In this document: positions 44,754 through 53,715 of the stretch, one piece after another
Position numbering within the stretch: the stretch's first letter is position 1
Layout of the letters: each line of letters opens with the position of its first letter
NCBI GenBank assembly: GCA_965250115.1
Contig: CBDFNJ010000002.1
Coordinates: 2,232,001-2,296,000 of the forward strand
DNA from: CBDFHB01 sp965250115
GTDB lineage: Bacteria > Acidobacteriota > Vicinamibacteria > Marinacidobacterales > SMYC01
DNA length: 64,000 nucleotides
Direction: 5' to 3'
The notes under the pieces: model-generated
The model's database searches: none
The model's input: the letters and a program-made list of their open reading frames with translations, nothing else
What the model was told of the DNA's origin: nothing
Made by a program: the position numbers and the translations under genes

Positions 44754-47642
44754 CTAGAAGTCGTACTTTACGCCCAACCGGATGACGCGCGGCGGGACGA
44801 TGGCCGTGATGCCTCCGAAGCTCGACCCTGAGCGATCGTTGATCCCGGTTTCCGCGTTCGTATTGAGAGTGTTGAACACGTCGAAATGGAACCCCGCCTG
44901 ACCCGGCCCGAGCTGGAACCGCTTTTCCACCCGAAAGGTCACTAGGTTGACGGCTTCCCGCCGCCGTGTCCCGTAAGGCTCCATCCGGAGAACCAGCGAC
45001 GACAACTGCTCCAGACCGGCCGTGAATCGCGCTTCCCGCGCCCAAGCCCCCCCGCTCTGTTGTATGAAGGATCCGGCCAACTGGACATCGTACGGCAGAA
45101 GATAGCCACCTGATATCGCGAGCTTCCATTCCCAGGTCTTGTCCCTCGGGAAGAAATTCTCAGCGTTCGGATCCAGAGGGACGCCCAAGTCCCCGTCTCG
45201 GCCGCTGAAAACTCCACCGCGCCACTTATCCCGCTTTGTCGCCAGATACGACGCCATCATGTGCCAGCGGTCGCTGAGCCGCTTGGTGACTCCCACCTCG
45301 TAATTGTTGAACTTATCCGAGTAGCCCGGCGTGTTCTGGTCGGCGATCTGCTCGAAAGCCCGCCCGGCGACGGCCGGGTCGTAATCGTAGTAGGTTATCG
45401 GCCCACCGTCATCAGAAGTCCCTGCTGTCCCATCCGGTCCCGGATCCACGGCCGAGATAGGGATGTTGAAGACACTGGCGGGACGCGCCAGGTTCACCCG
45501 CTGGAAGAGGTTGTCCTCTCGCTTGAAGATGTAGCTAAACCGGACGCCCAAGTTCGCTACTACCTCCCGCTCCAGCGTCAACGTCACCTCGTCCACCTTC
45601 GGCGATTTAAGGTTCGGGTTCAGCACGCGATTGCTCGCGGAGGTGGCGCTGACAAAGGTGCCCTCTTCGCCGTCGTCGTAGGTGCCGTTACCGTTCGGAT
45701 CGCTCCACTTATACACGGTCTGGGCAAAGTCGTTCAGATTGAACGGCCGGCCGATGTCAGGTGAAAGGAGGAAATTGAAGCGTCCGTAAGTCGCCTTGAG
45801 GACCGTCCTCGCATCGGAGGTGAGCGCGTAAGCGACGCCAAGACGCGGCACGACTCCGGACCAGGTAACTATGTCCCTCTTGGCGAGGTCCGCCGCCTCC
45901 GAGAACCTACCTGCTTCCTTCGACTGTGCCGGCAGAAACGAGTCATAGTGGTCAAACCGGAACCCGGCGTTCACTGTCAGCCTCTCCCCGAGCCGCCACG
46001 AGTCTTTCAAGTAAAAGGACGTCGTTCTCATGCTGGCCTTGCTGGAGTAAGGCGTGTTGTAGAGAATCACCTCGAAGGGGTCTCCGCTCTGCAGTCGTAG
46101 CTGGAAGTCGTTGCCGCGCTCTCGGGCGAAGGTCTGCGTCTGGTAGTGCTCGTTGATGACCTCACCACCGAGCTTGAAGTCGTGGTCGCCACCGAGAAAG
46201 TTCGGGACGTAGCGGGTGAAGCTGCCGGTGAACATCGTGCGCTGGCGAGATGGCGCGTAGGGCTCGGGGGACAGGCCAGAGGAGGCCACCGATATGCCCC
46301 GCCACTGCCGGGTCACGGTGTCGTAGGTCGTATCGTTCTGAGTGTAGGGGACGTAGTCGTTGGCCCACCAGTTGCGCCCCACGAAGAAGTTGACGAAGGA
46401 GTTCTCGTTCGGGATCCAGTTCCACTCGCCCTTTGCGACGTTGTTGACGAAATTGGTTTCGACCGTATTTTCCCCCGGACGGAAGGAACTACCGCCGGAG
46501 TACGGGTTCGCCTTGTGGCTACGGGAATAGAACCCAATGAGCTTGTGGTCCGGGTTGAGCTGGAAAGACAGCTTGCCAGTGTACATATTGACTATCGTTT
46601 TGGCCTCGCCGACCACATCGTCGGGGGTCCCGTAAATACCGTCCGGTCCCGGCGACTCGCTGAAGCCGACCCGTGTGCTCCCGACGCGCTGGCGCCGTGT
46701 GCCGCCGTAGAACCAGGCGCGATCGCGGACTATCCGACCGCCAAGTTCGAGGCCGAAGTCGGAATACTCCGTGAGAGTGTTGCCCTGCGTGACACCCTTC
46801 GCTCTCTGCTCGTCATCGATGTTAGTGCTCTGAAGGCTCGGCCCTTCCCAATCGAACAGGCCCCCACCGTGAAACGTGTTGCCTCCTGACTTCACGACCA
46901 CGACCAGGTTCAGCCCGGACGCGGACACTTCGGCATCGTTGCCCATGGCCTTAATCTGAATCTCTTCGTAAGAGGAGAAGTCGAAGTAGAAGGGCGACCG
47001 CTCGGTCTGCTCGTGCATATCGACGCCTTCCAGGGTGGGACGGTTACCTCCCCGAGATGAGCCGTAGGCATGGTATAGCTGCTGCAGGCCCGCTGTGTTC
47101 CCGCCGACATCAGGCGTGTCGCTCCTGAACCCGCCGTTGACTCTTACTCCCGGCGACAGATCCATGATCTGCCAGATCTGGCGCACCGTCGGTACCGACT
47201 CCATCTCCTCACGCGTGAAGGTCGGGGTGACCGCCGTGGTGCGGACGTCTACGACCGGCGACTCGGCCACCACCGTTACCGCCTCCGCGAGGGCAGCCAC
47301 TGACATGACCATGTCAATCCGGGCCACAAAGCCTGTGGTGAGCCGGAGACCCTCCAGCTTTGTTTGGCCGAACCCTGCCAAATCAGCCATAAGGGCATAG
47401 GTTCCCGGCGGTAGCGTGGTGAACCTGTAGCGCCCCACGGGGCCCGTGACCGCGAGCAGTTGTGGCGTCAGCAGCGCCGGACTCGTGAGCGTTACGGTGA
47501 CCCCAGGCAGCACCGCGCCCGTCTCGTCCGAAACCTTGCCCTCGATCTGTCCGCGATCAGACGTCTGCGCCAGACCGACCGAGGCGACTGAAATGACCAT
47601 AATGAAAACGACGAATGCGACTAAACAATGCTTGCGCGACAT
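44754..47642 (-). CDS. Oar-like TonB-dependent receptor with N-terminal carboxypeptidase-regulatory domain
   Basis: A 962-residue outer-membrane protein. The signal peptide (LVAFVVFIMVISVASVGLAQ) is followed by a carboxypeptidase-regulatory-like domain (GQIEGKVSDETGAVLPGVTV, residues ~30-110), then a plug domain starting near 125 (EMESVPTVRQIWQIMDLSPG, GGNRPTLEGVDM) and a ~22-strand barrel ending RLGVKYDF with a C-terminal Phe. This layout is typical of acidobacterial Oar-type receptors that take up large oligomers. No TonB box is obvious by eye. The ATG at 47642 follows GGAGGGG; the open frame to 47783 is rejected. Its place beside M14, amidase and propeller genes suggests it imports their products. 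Confidence 0.87.
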   Translation of the reverse strand: MSRKHCLVAFVVFIMVISVASVGLAQTSDRGQIEGKVSDETGAVLPGVTVTLTSPALLTPQLLAVTGPVGRYRFTTLPPGTYALMADLAGFGQTKLEGLRLTTGFVARIDMVMSVAALAEAVTVVAESPVVDVRTTAVTPTFTREEMESVPTVRQIWQIMDLSPGVRVNGGFRSDTPDVGGNTAGLQQLYHAYGSSRGGNRPTLEGVDMHEQTERSPFYFDFSSYEEIQIKAMGNDAEVSASGLNLVVVVKSGGNTFHGGGLFDWEGPSLQSTNIDDEQRAKGVTQGNTLTEYSDFGLELGGRIVRDRAWFYGGTRRQRVGSTRVGFSESPGPDGIYGTPDDVVGEAKTIVNMYTGKLSFQLNPDHKLIGFYSRSHKANPYSGGSSFRPGENTVETNFVNNVAKGEWNWIPNENSFVNFFVGRNWWANDYVPYTQNDTTYDTVTRQWRGISVASSGLSPEPYAPSRQRTMFTGSFTRYVPNFLGGDHDFKLGGEVINEHYQTQTFARERGNDFQLRLQSGDPFEVILYNTPYSSKASMRTTSFYLKDSWRLGERLTVNAGFRFDHYDSFLPAQSKEAGRFSEAADLAKRDIVTWSGVVPRLGVAYALTSDARTVLKATYGRFNFLLSPDIGRPFNLNDFAQTVYKWSDPNGNGTYDDGEEGTFVSATSASNRVLNPNLKSPKVDEVTLTLEREVVANLGVRFSYIFKREDNLFQRVNLARPASVFNIPISAVDPGPDGTAGTSDDGGPITYYDYDPAVAGRAFEQIADQNTPGYSDKFNNYEVGVTKRLSDRWHMMASYLATKRDKWRGGVFSGRDGDLGVPLDPNAENFFPRDKTWEWKLAISGGYLLPYDVQLAGSFIQQSGGAWAREARFTAGLEQLSSLVLRMEPYGTRRREAVNLVTFRVEKRFQLGPGQAGFHFDVFNTLNTNAETGINDRSGSSFGGITAIVPPRVIRLGVKYDF

Positions 47643-47899
47643 CGCTGTCCCCTCCATGACTCCGTAAACATTATTCATACCAGGATCTCTTAATTTCCCG
47701 ACGTCAGTAGTGTTCAATTCCTTGGATCTATCCATAGTAAGGACATTTACTGACCAGTCGACAACGTACTTAATATTTAGCAAGTTGTCAAGAGAGATAG
47801 GCGAAACTCGTCGCCGCTTCCACGTCTTGTCGAAGCAGGTCGACTCCTATAAGTGAGGATAGGAACGGGAGCTCCGTCCGCCGGATTGCGCGAAATTGC

Positions 47900-48986
47900 T
47901 GCCTTGGTGCACAACTCCGATAGAGGCCGATAGCTCGCTTGGCCCCGACTCCCATCATCCGATCATCTCGCTATCAGGCATCCCGAGGGCCGTCATGGTG
48001 TTCAGAATCTTGCACCCGATCCTTGCCTCGACTCTCTGTGCCGCCAACCCTCTCGCTCGCATCGCTGAGCCCACGATAGCCTTGTAGCGATGGAACGTTG
48101 TCTCGACTTTGCTCCGTTTGCTGTAGCCCGATTCTGTGTGCCACTTTCGTTTGCCGAGCCGAGCTTGTGCTGCAATGTTGCGATTGCGCTGTCGGCTGCT
48201 CGCCGGCCCCGATGCGAGCTGGGCGCCCTTGCGCGGCGGTATCAGCACCCTCGGCGAGCGATGAGCGCTGTGATTCTCGATCGCCTCATAGACGCCGCTG
48301 GCGTCGTATGCGGTGTCAGCTCTGGCCGATGAGATGGGACTGTCGATCTGTCCGACAAGCGATGCAACCCGCGATGAATCGCGGGCTCTTTTGCTCGTCA
48401 GCTCGCCGGCGACGACTTCGCCAGTCTGCTCGTCGACACACAGATGGAGCTTGCGATAGTCCCTGCTCTTTGGTGCTCTGCGCAGCTGGCCGGCGTGGAC
48501 AGCGAGACCGCTGCTGTCGATCAAGATGTGCAACGGCGTCTTCTGCTTGTCTTGGTAGAAGGGGACCTTACCCAGCTTCGCCTTGCGCCTCGAAATCGTG
48601 GTGTGATCGGGCACATCATTGTCTAGCTTCATCAGAGCGAACAACGACCGCAGCAATCCCTCGCTCTGCCTAGATGACAGATGAAACACCATGCCCAGGG
48701 TGACAGCCGTCTCGATGGCGTGGTTCGAGTACTTGCGTTGACGGCCCGGCTTCCTCCTCCTCGGCCGGGGCGCGTCCCAGTTCACAAGCTTGCCGGCGGT
48801 GAGCGAGATCCAGACGGTCAGGCTCCCACGGTTGCGTAGACCCGCCTCATATTCACGCCAATTCCTCACGCGATAGGCCTTCTTCACATACTTCCGCTGA
48901 GTGCGTTTGAAAATGCTCATGGGGAACCTCGAATCCGTGAGTACAGGACAATTGTGGACCGAGATCGCGAGTTGTGCACCAAGGCA
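47900..48986 (-). mobile_element. IS5-family insertion sequence
   Basis: A complete element of about 1,087 bases. The terminal inverted repeats are TGCCTTGGTGCACAACTC (47900-47917) and its complement at 48969-48986, 18 of 18 identical. They enclose one transposase gene on the minus strand. I see no clear target-site duplication at the ends, so the exact boundary or the history of the element is uncertain. It lies just upstream of the dnaK promoter. Confidence 0.87.
47955..48920 (-). CDS. IS5-family transposase (DDE)
   Basis: A 321-residue DDE transposase. The N-terminal part has the IS5 DUF772-like helical region (YSNHAIETAVTLGMVFHLSSRQSEG and VPDHTTISRRKAKLG). The catalytic acidic residues are seen as D in ILIDSSGL, D in RADTAYDASGVYE and E in KVETTFHRYKAIVG. 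The frame is open from start to stop, so the gene looks intact and the element could still be mobile. Confidence 0.92.
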   Translation of the reverse strand: MSIFKRTQRKYVKKAYRVRNWREYEAGLRNRGSLTVWISLTAGKLVNWDAPRPRRRKPGRQRKYSNHAIETAVTLGMVFHLSSRQSEGLLRSLFALMKLDNDVPDHTTISRRKAKLGKVPFYQDKQKTPLHILIDSSGLAVHAGQLRRAPKSRDYRKLHLCVDEQTGEVVAGELTSKRARDSSRVASLVGQIDSPISSARADTAYDASGVYEAIENHSAHRSPRVLIPPRKGAQLASGPASSRQRNRNIAAQARLGKRKWHTESGYSKRSKVETTFHRYKAIVGSAMRARGLAAQRVEARIGCKILNTMTALGMPDSEMIG

Positions 48987-49104
48987 TAGGTGAAGCTCAA
49001 AAAGTGTTGTCCTGTAGACAGTTACCGGTCCGACCGGTCCTTTCTTGGCCGGTTGGTTCGTACACTTTTAGGGACGGTCTAGCTTTCTCGAGGACGCGAT
49101 AAAC

Positions 49105-49137
49105 TTGACATGCTGCCGCTCAAATCATATTGTTGAG
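49105..49137 (+). promoter_or_regulatory. dnaK promoter with an overlapping inverted repeat
   Basis: TTGACA (49105-49110) and TATTGT (49128-49133) are separated by 17 bases, a good housekeeping promoter. CTCAA (49119-49123) and TTGAG (49133-49137) form an inverted repeat over the -10 element, a position where a repressor would block transcription. The last gene but one of the operon encodes an HspR-type regulator, so this is a candidate operator. It does not match the published Streptomyces HAIR spacing, so the link is an inference. Confidence 0.55.
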
Positions 49138-49178
49138 TCTGACTAAAGCTCTGTCAGAGTATCGGAGGATTACGCGAA

Positions 49179-51080
49179 ATGAGTAAGATCATTGGGCTCG
49201 ACCTGGGTACGACGAACTCGGTCGTCGCCGTCATGGAGGGCGGGAACCCTGCCGTGATCACCAATCCGGAAGGGGGACGCACGACTCCATCGGTCGTCGC
49301 ATTTGCGAAAGGCAACGAGCGTCTCGTCGGTCAGGTCGCCAAGCGCCAGGCGATCACCAACCCCGAGAATACAATCTTCTCCATCAAACGTTTCATGGGG
49401 CGTCGTCACGACGAGGTTTCCGAGGAAATGAAGATGGTCCCGTACAAGGTGATCCAGGCGGAGAACGGCGACGCGCGCGTCGATATCAAGGGGCACCACT
49501 TCTCGCCTCCCGAAATATCCGCCATGATCCTCAAGAAGCTCAAGCAGGCGGCGGAGGACTATCTCGGCGAGAAGGTGGAGAAGGCCGTCATCACCGTGCC
49601 GGCTTACTTCAACGACTCTCAGCGCCAGGCGACGAAGGATGCGGGAGAGATCGCGGGGCTCGAGGTCATGCGTCTCGTCAACGAGCCCACCGCCGCCGCT
49701 CTCGCCTACGGCCTCGACAAGAAAAAAGACGAAAAGATCGCCGTCTTCGACTTCGGCGGCGGTACGTTCGATATCTCCATCCTCGAGGTAGGCGAGGGCG
49801 TCGTCGAGGTCAAGTCGACCAATGGTGACACGCACCTCGGAGGGGACAATATCGACCAGCGAATCATCGATTGGATTATCGATGAGTTCACGAAGTCGGA
49901 CGGAGTCGATCTTTCCAAGGATCGGATGGCGCTCCAGCGTTTGAAGGAAGCGGCCGAGAAAGCCAAGATCGAGCTCTCCTCGACCGTCGAGACCGAGATT
50001 AACCTCCCTTTCATCACCGCCGACTCGAGCGGACCGAAGCATCTCTCCTTGCGGCTCACGCGCTCGAAGTTGGAACAGCTCATCGATGATCTCCTCAATA
50101 GAACCATATCGCCCTGCAAGCAGGCCCTGGAAGATTCCGGACTCAAGCCGTCCGGCATCGACGAGGTCGTACTCGTTGGAGGCTCGACTCGCATTCCGAA
50201 AGTCCAGGAGATCGTGAAGGAGTTCTTCGGGAAAGATCCACACAAGGGCGTGAACCCCGACGAAGTCGTCGCGCTCGGGGCTGCGGTGCAGGCGGGTGTG
50301 CTGGGTGGAGAGGTCAAGGACCTGCTTCTTCTCGACGTGACTCCACTGTCGCTCGGCATCGAGACGCTCGGGGGCGTTTTCACGAGGCTGATCGAGCGGA
50401 ACACTACGATTCCTCACAAGAAGAGCGAGACCTTCTCGACCGCGACCGACAACCAGACGCAAGTCGAGGTACACGTGCTCCAGGGTGAGCGAGCGATGGC
50501 CGGGGACAATCGGACGCTCGGTCGGTTCCATCTCGTCGGTATTCCTCCCGCGCGGCGCGGCATACCGCAGGTCGAGGTGACCTTCGACATTGACGCGAAC
50601 GGGATTCTGAACGTTTCGGCCAAGGATATGGCGACCAGCAAAGAGCAGGCGATCACCATCACGGCTTCGAGCGGGCTCAGCGACCAAGAGATCGAGCAGA
50701 TGCGGAAGCACGCCGAGCTCAACACCGAGGAAGACAAGAAACGTCGCGAGGAAGTGGAAGAGAAGAACCAGGCGGACAATCTCATCTACTCGACCGAGAA
50801 GCTCCTCAGCGAGAACCGAGACAAGATCCCAGAGGGCGACGCCAAACAGATTGAAGCAGCGATCGAGGACGCCCGCAAGGCGCTCAAGGAGGCGGACATC
50901 CAGGGCGTACGCAACGCGCGCGAGGTGCTGCAAAAGGCGAGCTATCGACTCGCGGAGTTCATGTATCAGCAAACCTCCCCGGGCGGCGAGGGGCCGGCGG
51001 CCGGAGATTCGTCCGAGTCGTCCGGCTCCGACGACGACGTCATCGACGCCGAGATCGTCGACTCGGAGGAGAAGAAGTAG
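49179..51080 (+). CDS. dnaK: Chaperone DnaK (Hsp70)
   Basis: A 633-residue Hsp70 with the ATPase motifs IGLDLGTTNSVVAVMEGG at the N-terminus, the phosphate-2 motif VFDFGGGTFDISIL and the adenosine motif VVLVGGSTRIPKVQ. The substrate-binding domain (about 380-500) and a helical lid follow. The C-terminus, DDDVIDAEIVDSEEKK, is the usual acidic tail. It folds and protects proteins with DnaJ and GrpE (grpE is not in the window). GGAGGATTACGCGAA precedes the ATG. The gene heads an operon with dnaJ and hspR, the layout of HspR-regulated chaperone operons. Confidence 0.98.
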   Translation: MSKIIGLDLGTTNSVVAVMEGGNPAVITNPEGGRTTPSVVAFAKGNERLVGQVAKRQAITNPENTIFSIKRFMGRRHDEVSEEMKMVPYKVIQAENGDARVDIKGHHFSPPEISAMILKKLKQAAEDYLGEKVEKAVITVPAYFNDSQRQATKDAGEIAGLEVMRLVNEPTAAALAYGLDKKKDEKIAVFDFGGGTFDISILEVGEGVVEVKSTNGDTHLGGDNIDQRIIDWIIDEFTKSDGVDLSKDRMALQRLKEAAEKAKIELSSTVETEINLPFITADSSGPKHLSLRLTRSKLEQLIDDLLNRTISPCKQALEDSGLKPSGIDEVVLVGGSTRIPKVQEIVKEFFGKDPHKGVNPDEVVALGAAVQAGVLGGEVKDLLLLDVTPLSLGIETLGGVFTRLIERNTTIPHKKSETFSTATDNQTQVEVHVLQGERAMAGDNRTLGRFHLVGIPPARRGIPQVEVTFDIDANGILNVSAKDMATSKEQAITITASSGLSDQEIEQMRKHAELNTEEDKKRREEVEEKNQADNLIYSTEKLLSENRDKIPEGDAKQIEAAIEDARKALKEADIQGVRNAREVLQKASYRLAEFMYQQTSPGGEGPAAGDSSESSGSDDDVIDAEIVDSEEKK

Positions 51081-51086
51081 TTCGGG

Positions 51087-52208
51087 ATGGACAGGCACGA
51101 TTATTACGCGCTGCTAGGAGTGAGGCGCGAATCCTCGAAGGCCGAGATCCGGCGAGCGTTTCGGAAGCTGGCGCGTCGGTTCCACCCGGACATCAATCCG
51201 GGAGATAACGTCGCTGCAGTTCGCTATCAGAGGATCTACGAGGCTTTCGAGGTTCTTACGGATCCCGAGCAACGCGAGCGCTACGACGAGGTTGGTGCCA
51301 GACCGGCGCCGGAGCCTCGACCCGAGCCAGCGCGCTACGGATTCGAGGGGTTCGACTTCTCGTTGGAAGAGCGCCGGGACACGGATATTTTTCCGGAACT
51401 CTTTCGTCGGCCGAGCTCCGAGGTCTCCGCCGAGGTCGATGGCAGTGACATCCACCACAAGCTCGGAATCTCGTTCGAGGAGTCGCTCAGGGGCCTGAAG
51501 ACCCGCTTCGAGATTAAGAGAGGCTTATCTTGCGCGACCTGTGAGGGCTGGGGTGAGATTCCCGCCTCCCATCCTAGACCCTGTACCGCCTGCGGGGGAC
51601 GAGGGCGCGCGACCCAGGCCCATGGATTCATGCTGTTTGCCAAGCCCTGTGTGAAATGCCAGGGAAGTGGAGCTGTCGCTCGGGAAGGATGTCGAGACTG
51701 CGACGGGGCGGGGCGGGCGGCTCGGACTGCGCGCGTCCTGGTTTCCGTTCCACCGGGAGTGACGGACGGCGACAAGATCGTCCTCGCGGAGCAAGGTCAT
51801 CAGGGTCGCGGCCAGGGCCGTACCGGGGACCTCTATATTCACGTTCAAGTACACCCGCATCCCTTCTTCACCAGGAAAGGGGACAATCTCTTCTGTACCG
51901 TTCCCATTTCGTTTCGCGAAGCGGCTTTGGGAGCCAAGGTGGAGGTCCCGACGCCGGACGGCGGGGTCACGCTGAGAGTGCCGGCGGGCGTCCAGTCGGG
52001 ACAAAAGCTGCGTTTGTCGGAACGAGGCGCTCCGTCGCGGCGTGGCGATGCGCGGGGCGACCTGTTCGTGGTGGTTCACGTCGTGACCCCGAAGGTCTAC
52101 GACGACCGATCTCGCGAACTTCTCGACGAGCTCGAACGGTTGAACCCGGACGATTCCCGCTCACGCATGTGGAGCTCCCCTGCCGACCTCTCAGAGGTCT
52201 CCTCTTGA
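51087..52208 (+). CDS. dnaJ: Co-chaperone DnaJ (Hsp40)
   Basis: A 373-residue DnaJ. The J domain (YYALLGVRRESSKAEIRRAF, HPD in RRFHPDINPG) occupies ~5-70. A Gly-poor linker with acidic residues precedes the zinc-binding domain, whose motifs read CATCEGWGE, CTACGGRG, CVKCQGSG and CRDCDGAG; the first is a variant of CxxCxGxG. Two C-terminal beta domains follow (VSVPPGVTDGDKIVL, VPAGVQSGQKLRL). It stimulates DnaK's ATPase and delivers substrates. It starts 6 bases after dnaK and its stop overlaps the start of hspR. Confidence 0.96.
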   Translation: MDRHDYYALLGVRRESSKAEIRRAFRKLARRFHPDINPGDNVAAVRYQRIYEAFEVLTDPEQRERYDEVGARPAPEPRPEPARYGFEGFDFSLEERRDTDIFPELFRRPSSEVSAEVDGSDIHHKLGISFEESLRGLKTRFEIKRGLSCATCEGWGEIPASHPRPCTACGGRGRATQAHGFMLFAKPCVKCQGSGAVAREGCRDCDGAGRAARTARVLVSVPPGVTDGDKIVLAEQGHQGRGQGRTGDLYIHVQVHPHPFFTRKGDNLFCTVPISFREAALGAKVEVPTPDGGVTLRVPAGVQSGQKLRLSERGAPSRRGDARGDLFVVVHVVTPKVYDDRSRELLDELERLNPDDSRSRMWSSPADLSEVSS

Positions 52209-52633
52209 GTAAACGCAGCCGGAGGAGCTCCGAGAGTCCCCGAAGCGGGGGCAAGGGCAAGGGCTACTACATGATCAGCGCCGTGGCAGAGACCTACGGC
52301 ATCCACCCCCAGACGCTTCGGCTCTACGAGCGCGAGGGCTTGTTGACCCCGTCTCGCACGGAGGGAAATACCCGCCTCTATTCCGACGAGGACTTGAAAC
52401 AACTCGAGACGATTCTCAACCTGACGCGAGACTTGGGCGTGAATCTGGCCGGCGTCGAGATCATCCTGAACATGCGGCACAAGATGGAGCAGATGCAGCA
52501 GGAAGTGAGCGAGTTCATCGACTACGTCCAGCGAGAAATGGGACGCCAGGAGGAAGGTTGGAAGGATCGGGTCCAGAATGCTCTGGTTCGGCTTCCACCT
52601 CGGGATCTGGTAAAAAAGGACCGAAGCCGATAG
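52205..52633 (+). CDS. hspR: HspR-type MerR-family heat-shock repressor
   Basis: A 142-residue MerR-family regulator. After a basic, Ser-rich N-terminus comes the HTH: YYMISAVAETYGIHPQTLRLYEREGLLTPSRTEGNTRLYSDEDL, in which IHPQTLRLYE is the HspR hallmark. A dimerisation coiled coil follows (LETILNLTRDLGVNLAGVEI and the QMQQEVSEFIDYVQREM segment). HspR represses its own chaperone operon and uses DnaK as co-repressor. The start is TTG at 52205, overlapping the dnaJ stop; a longer frame reaching back inside dnaJ is rejected. It reads on directly into a DnaC-like gene (14-base gap). Confidence 0.92.
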   Translation: MSKRSRRSSESPRSGGKGKGYYMISAVAETYGIHPQTLRLYEREGLLTPSRTEGNTRLYSDEDLKQLETILNLTRDLGVNLAGVEIILNMRHKMEQMQQEVSEFIDYVQREMGRQEEGWKDRVQNALVRLPPRDLVKKDRSR

Positions 52634-52646
52634 AGCTTTCAAGCCC

Positions 52647-53450
52647 ATGGCCAGCCCTCAATCGAAACAAGCGAACCAGTGTCCAGAATGCGACGGCACG
52701 ACGTGGAAGCGCATCGAGCGAGACGGTATCGACGTCGTATCCCGCTGTGAATGCCGGCTCGGCGATCTCCGGGAATCGATCATGGAGAAGACCGGTGTTC
52801 CCGGTAGGTACGTCGACTGCGCCTTCGATGCGCGAAGCGGTGGCAAGCCCTATGACCGTCTCCGGCCGAGCCTCGCCCGGGCCCACAAGGTAGCGGAAGG
52901 CTGGGCCGACCGCTTCCCGGACGTCGACGCTGGTTTGCTGCTGAGCGGCTCCCCCGGCGTTGGAAAGACACATCTGTCCGTCGCCATCTTGAGGCGGATT
53001 CTCCACGAGCGTGAGATCAAGGCTGAAGCGCTCTTCGCCGACTACCGAGCTCTGCTGCGCGACATCAAGCGCTCCTATCACCCCGATGCGCCCATCACGG
53101 AGAGCGACGTGCTTCGTCCCATCCTCGATGCGGAGCCTCTCGTGCTCGACGATCTCGGTGGCGAGAACCCAACTCTCTGGGTTTTTGACACGCTCTTCTA
53201 CATCCTCAACTACCGCTACAACGAAAAGAAGCTCACGATCATCACGACGAATTTTTCCGATCGTGCCGCTAAATCGCCCGCGTCCAGCGGTGGGGGGCGG
53301 TCCTCCGCGCGTTTTGCCGGCCGCGAGGAAACGCTCTCGGACCGCGTCACCGTGCGCCTCCGATCACGCCTCTACGAAATGTGTCGCGACGTCTCGATCG
53401 ACGGAGACGACTACCGCCAGAGCACCGTCCAAGCCAACTTCACAAGCTAG
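52647..53450 (+). CDS. DnaC/IstB-like ATP-binding protein in the heat-shock operon
   Basis: A 267-residue ATPase resembling DnaC/IstB helicase loaders. The N-terminus has a possible zinc-binding CPECDGT...CEC pattern (about residues 11-38). Walker A is LSGSPGVGKTHLS (around 98-110), Walker B is VLDDLGG (near 170), and the sensor ITTNFSDR lies near 205. A basic, Ser/Gly-rich segment (SPASSGGGRSS) follows, then TLSDRVTVRLRSRLYEM, the arginine-finger region. It starts 13 bases after hspR, so it is probably in the dnaK operon. A loader is not expected there and no transposase or replication gene lies beside it, so its role is open; some unfoldase-like task is conceivable (inference). Confidence 0.87.
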   Translation: MASPQSKQANQCPECDGTTWKRIERDGIDVVSRCECRLGDLRESIMEKTGVPGRYVDCAFDARSGGKPYDRLRPSLARAHKVAEGWADRFPDVDAGLLLSGSPGVGKTHLSVAILRRILHEREIKAEALFADYRALLRDIKRSYHPDAPITESDVLRPILDAEPLVLDDLGGENPTLWVFDTLFYILNYRYNEKKLTIITTNFSDRAAKSPASSGGGRSSARFAGREETLSDRVTVRLRSRLYEMCRDVSIDGDDYRQSTVQANFTS

Positions 53451-53610
53451 TGGGGGTTACGGTCGGTCACTACGACGCTGCGTAGATAACACTCCAAAGC
53501 TCGAGCGAGCACTAGAGCCACTCTCCCCGTCCGCGTTGACTTCGCGCGCCTTCCGGGAGAAGACGAACGCCCCCAAGTAGTCGTCACTAGCAGTCGGGCG
53601 GCTTGCCGCC

Positions 53611-53639
53611 TTGACAGAATACGGGTGCTGATGTATCAA
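53611..53639 (+). promoter_or_regulatory. Promoter-like sequence upstream of the CHAT-NACHT gene
   Basis: TTGACA (53611-53616) and TATCAA (53634-53639) lie 17 bases apart. Transcription would start near 53646, about 70 bases before the ATG at 53716. A GGCGG/CCGCC hairpin just before (near 53600-53610) may end the upstream operon. Confidence 0.45.
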
Positions 53640-53715
53640 CGTAGAGGAATCTTCACTCGGAAATCAGAGGCTGGGGAGCGCCGACTCACCTCGAGCCAGG
53701 TTTGGTTTGTGCGCC

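Noticed and set aside
49081..49178. CIRCE element (HrcA operator) before dnaK
   Set aside because: The TTAGCACTC-N9-GAGTGCTAA pattern is absent; regulation is more likely by HspR.
49170..51098. 642-codon open frame on the minus strand
   Set aside because: It lies fully antisense to dnaK, has no family signature and reflects the codon bias of a GC-rich gene.
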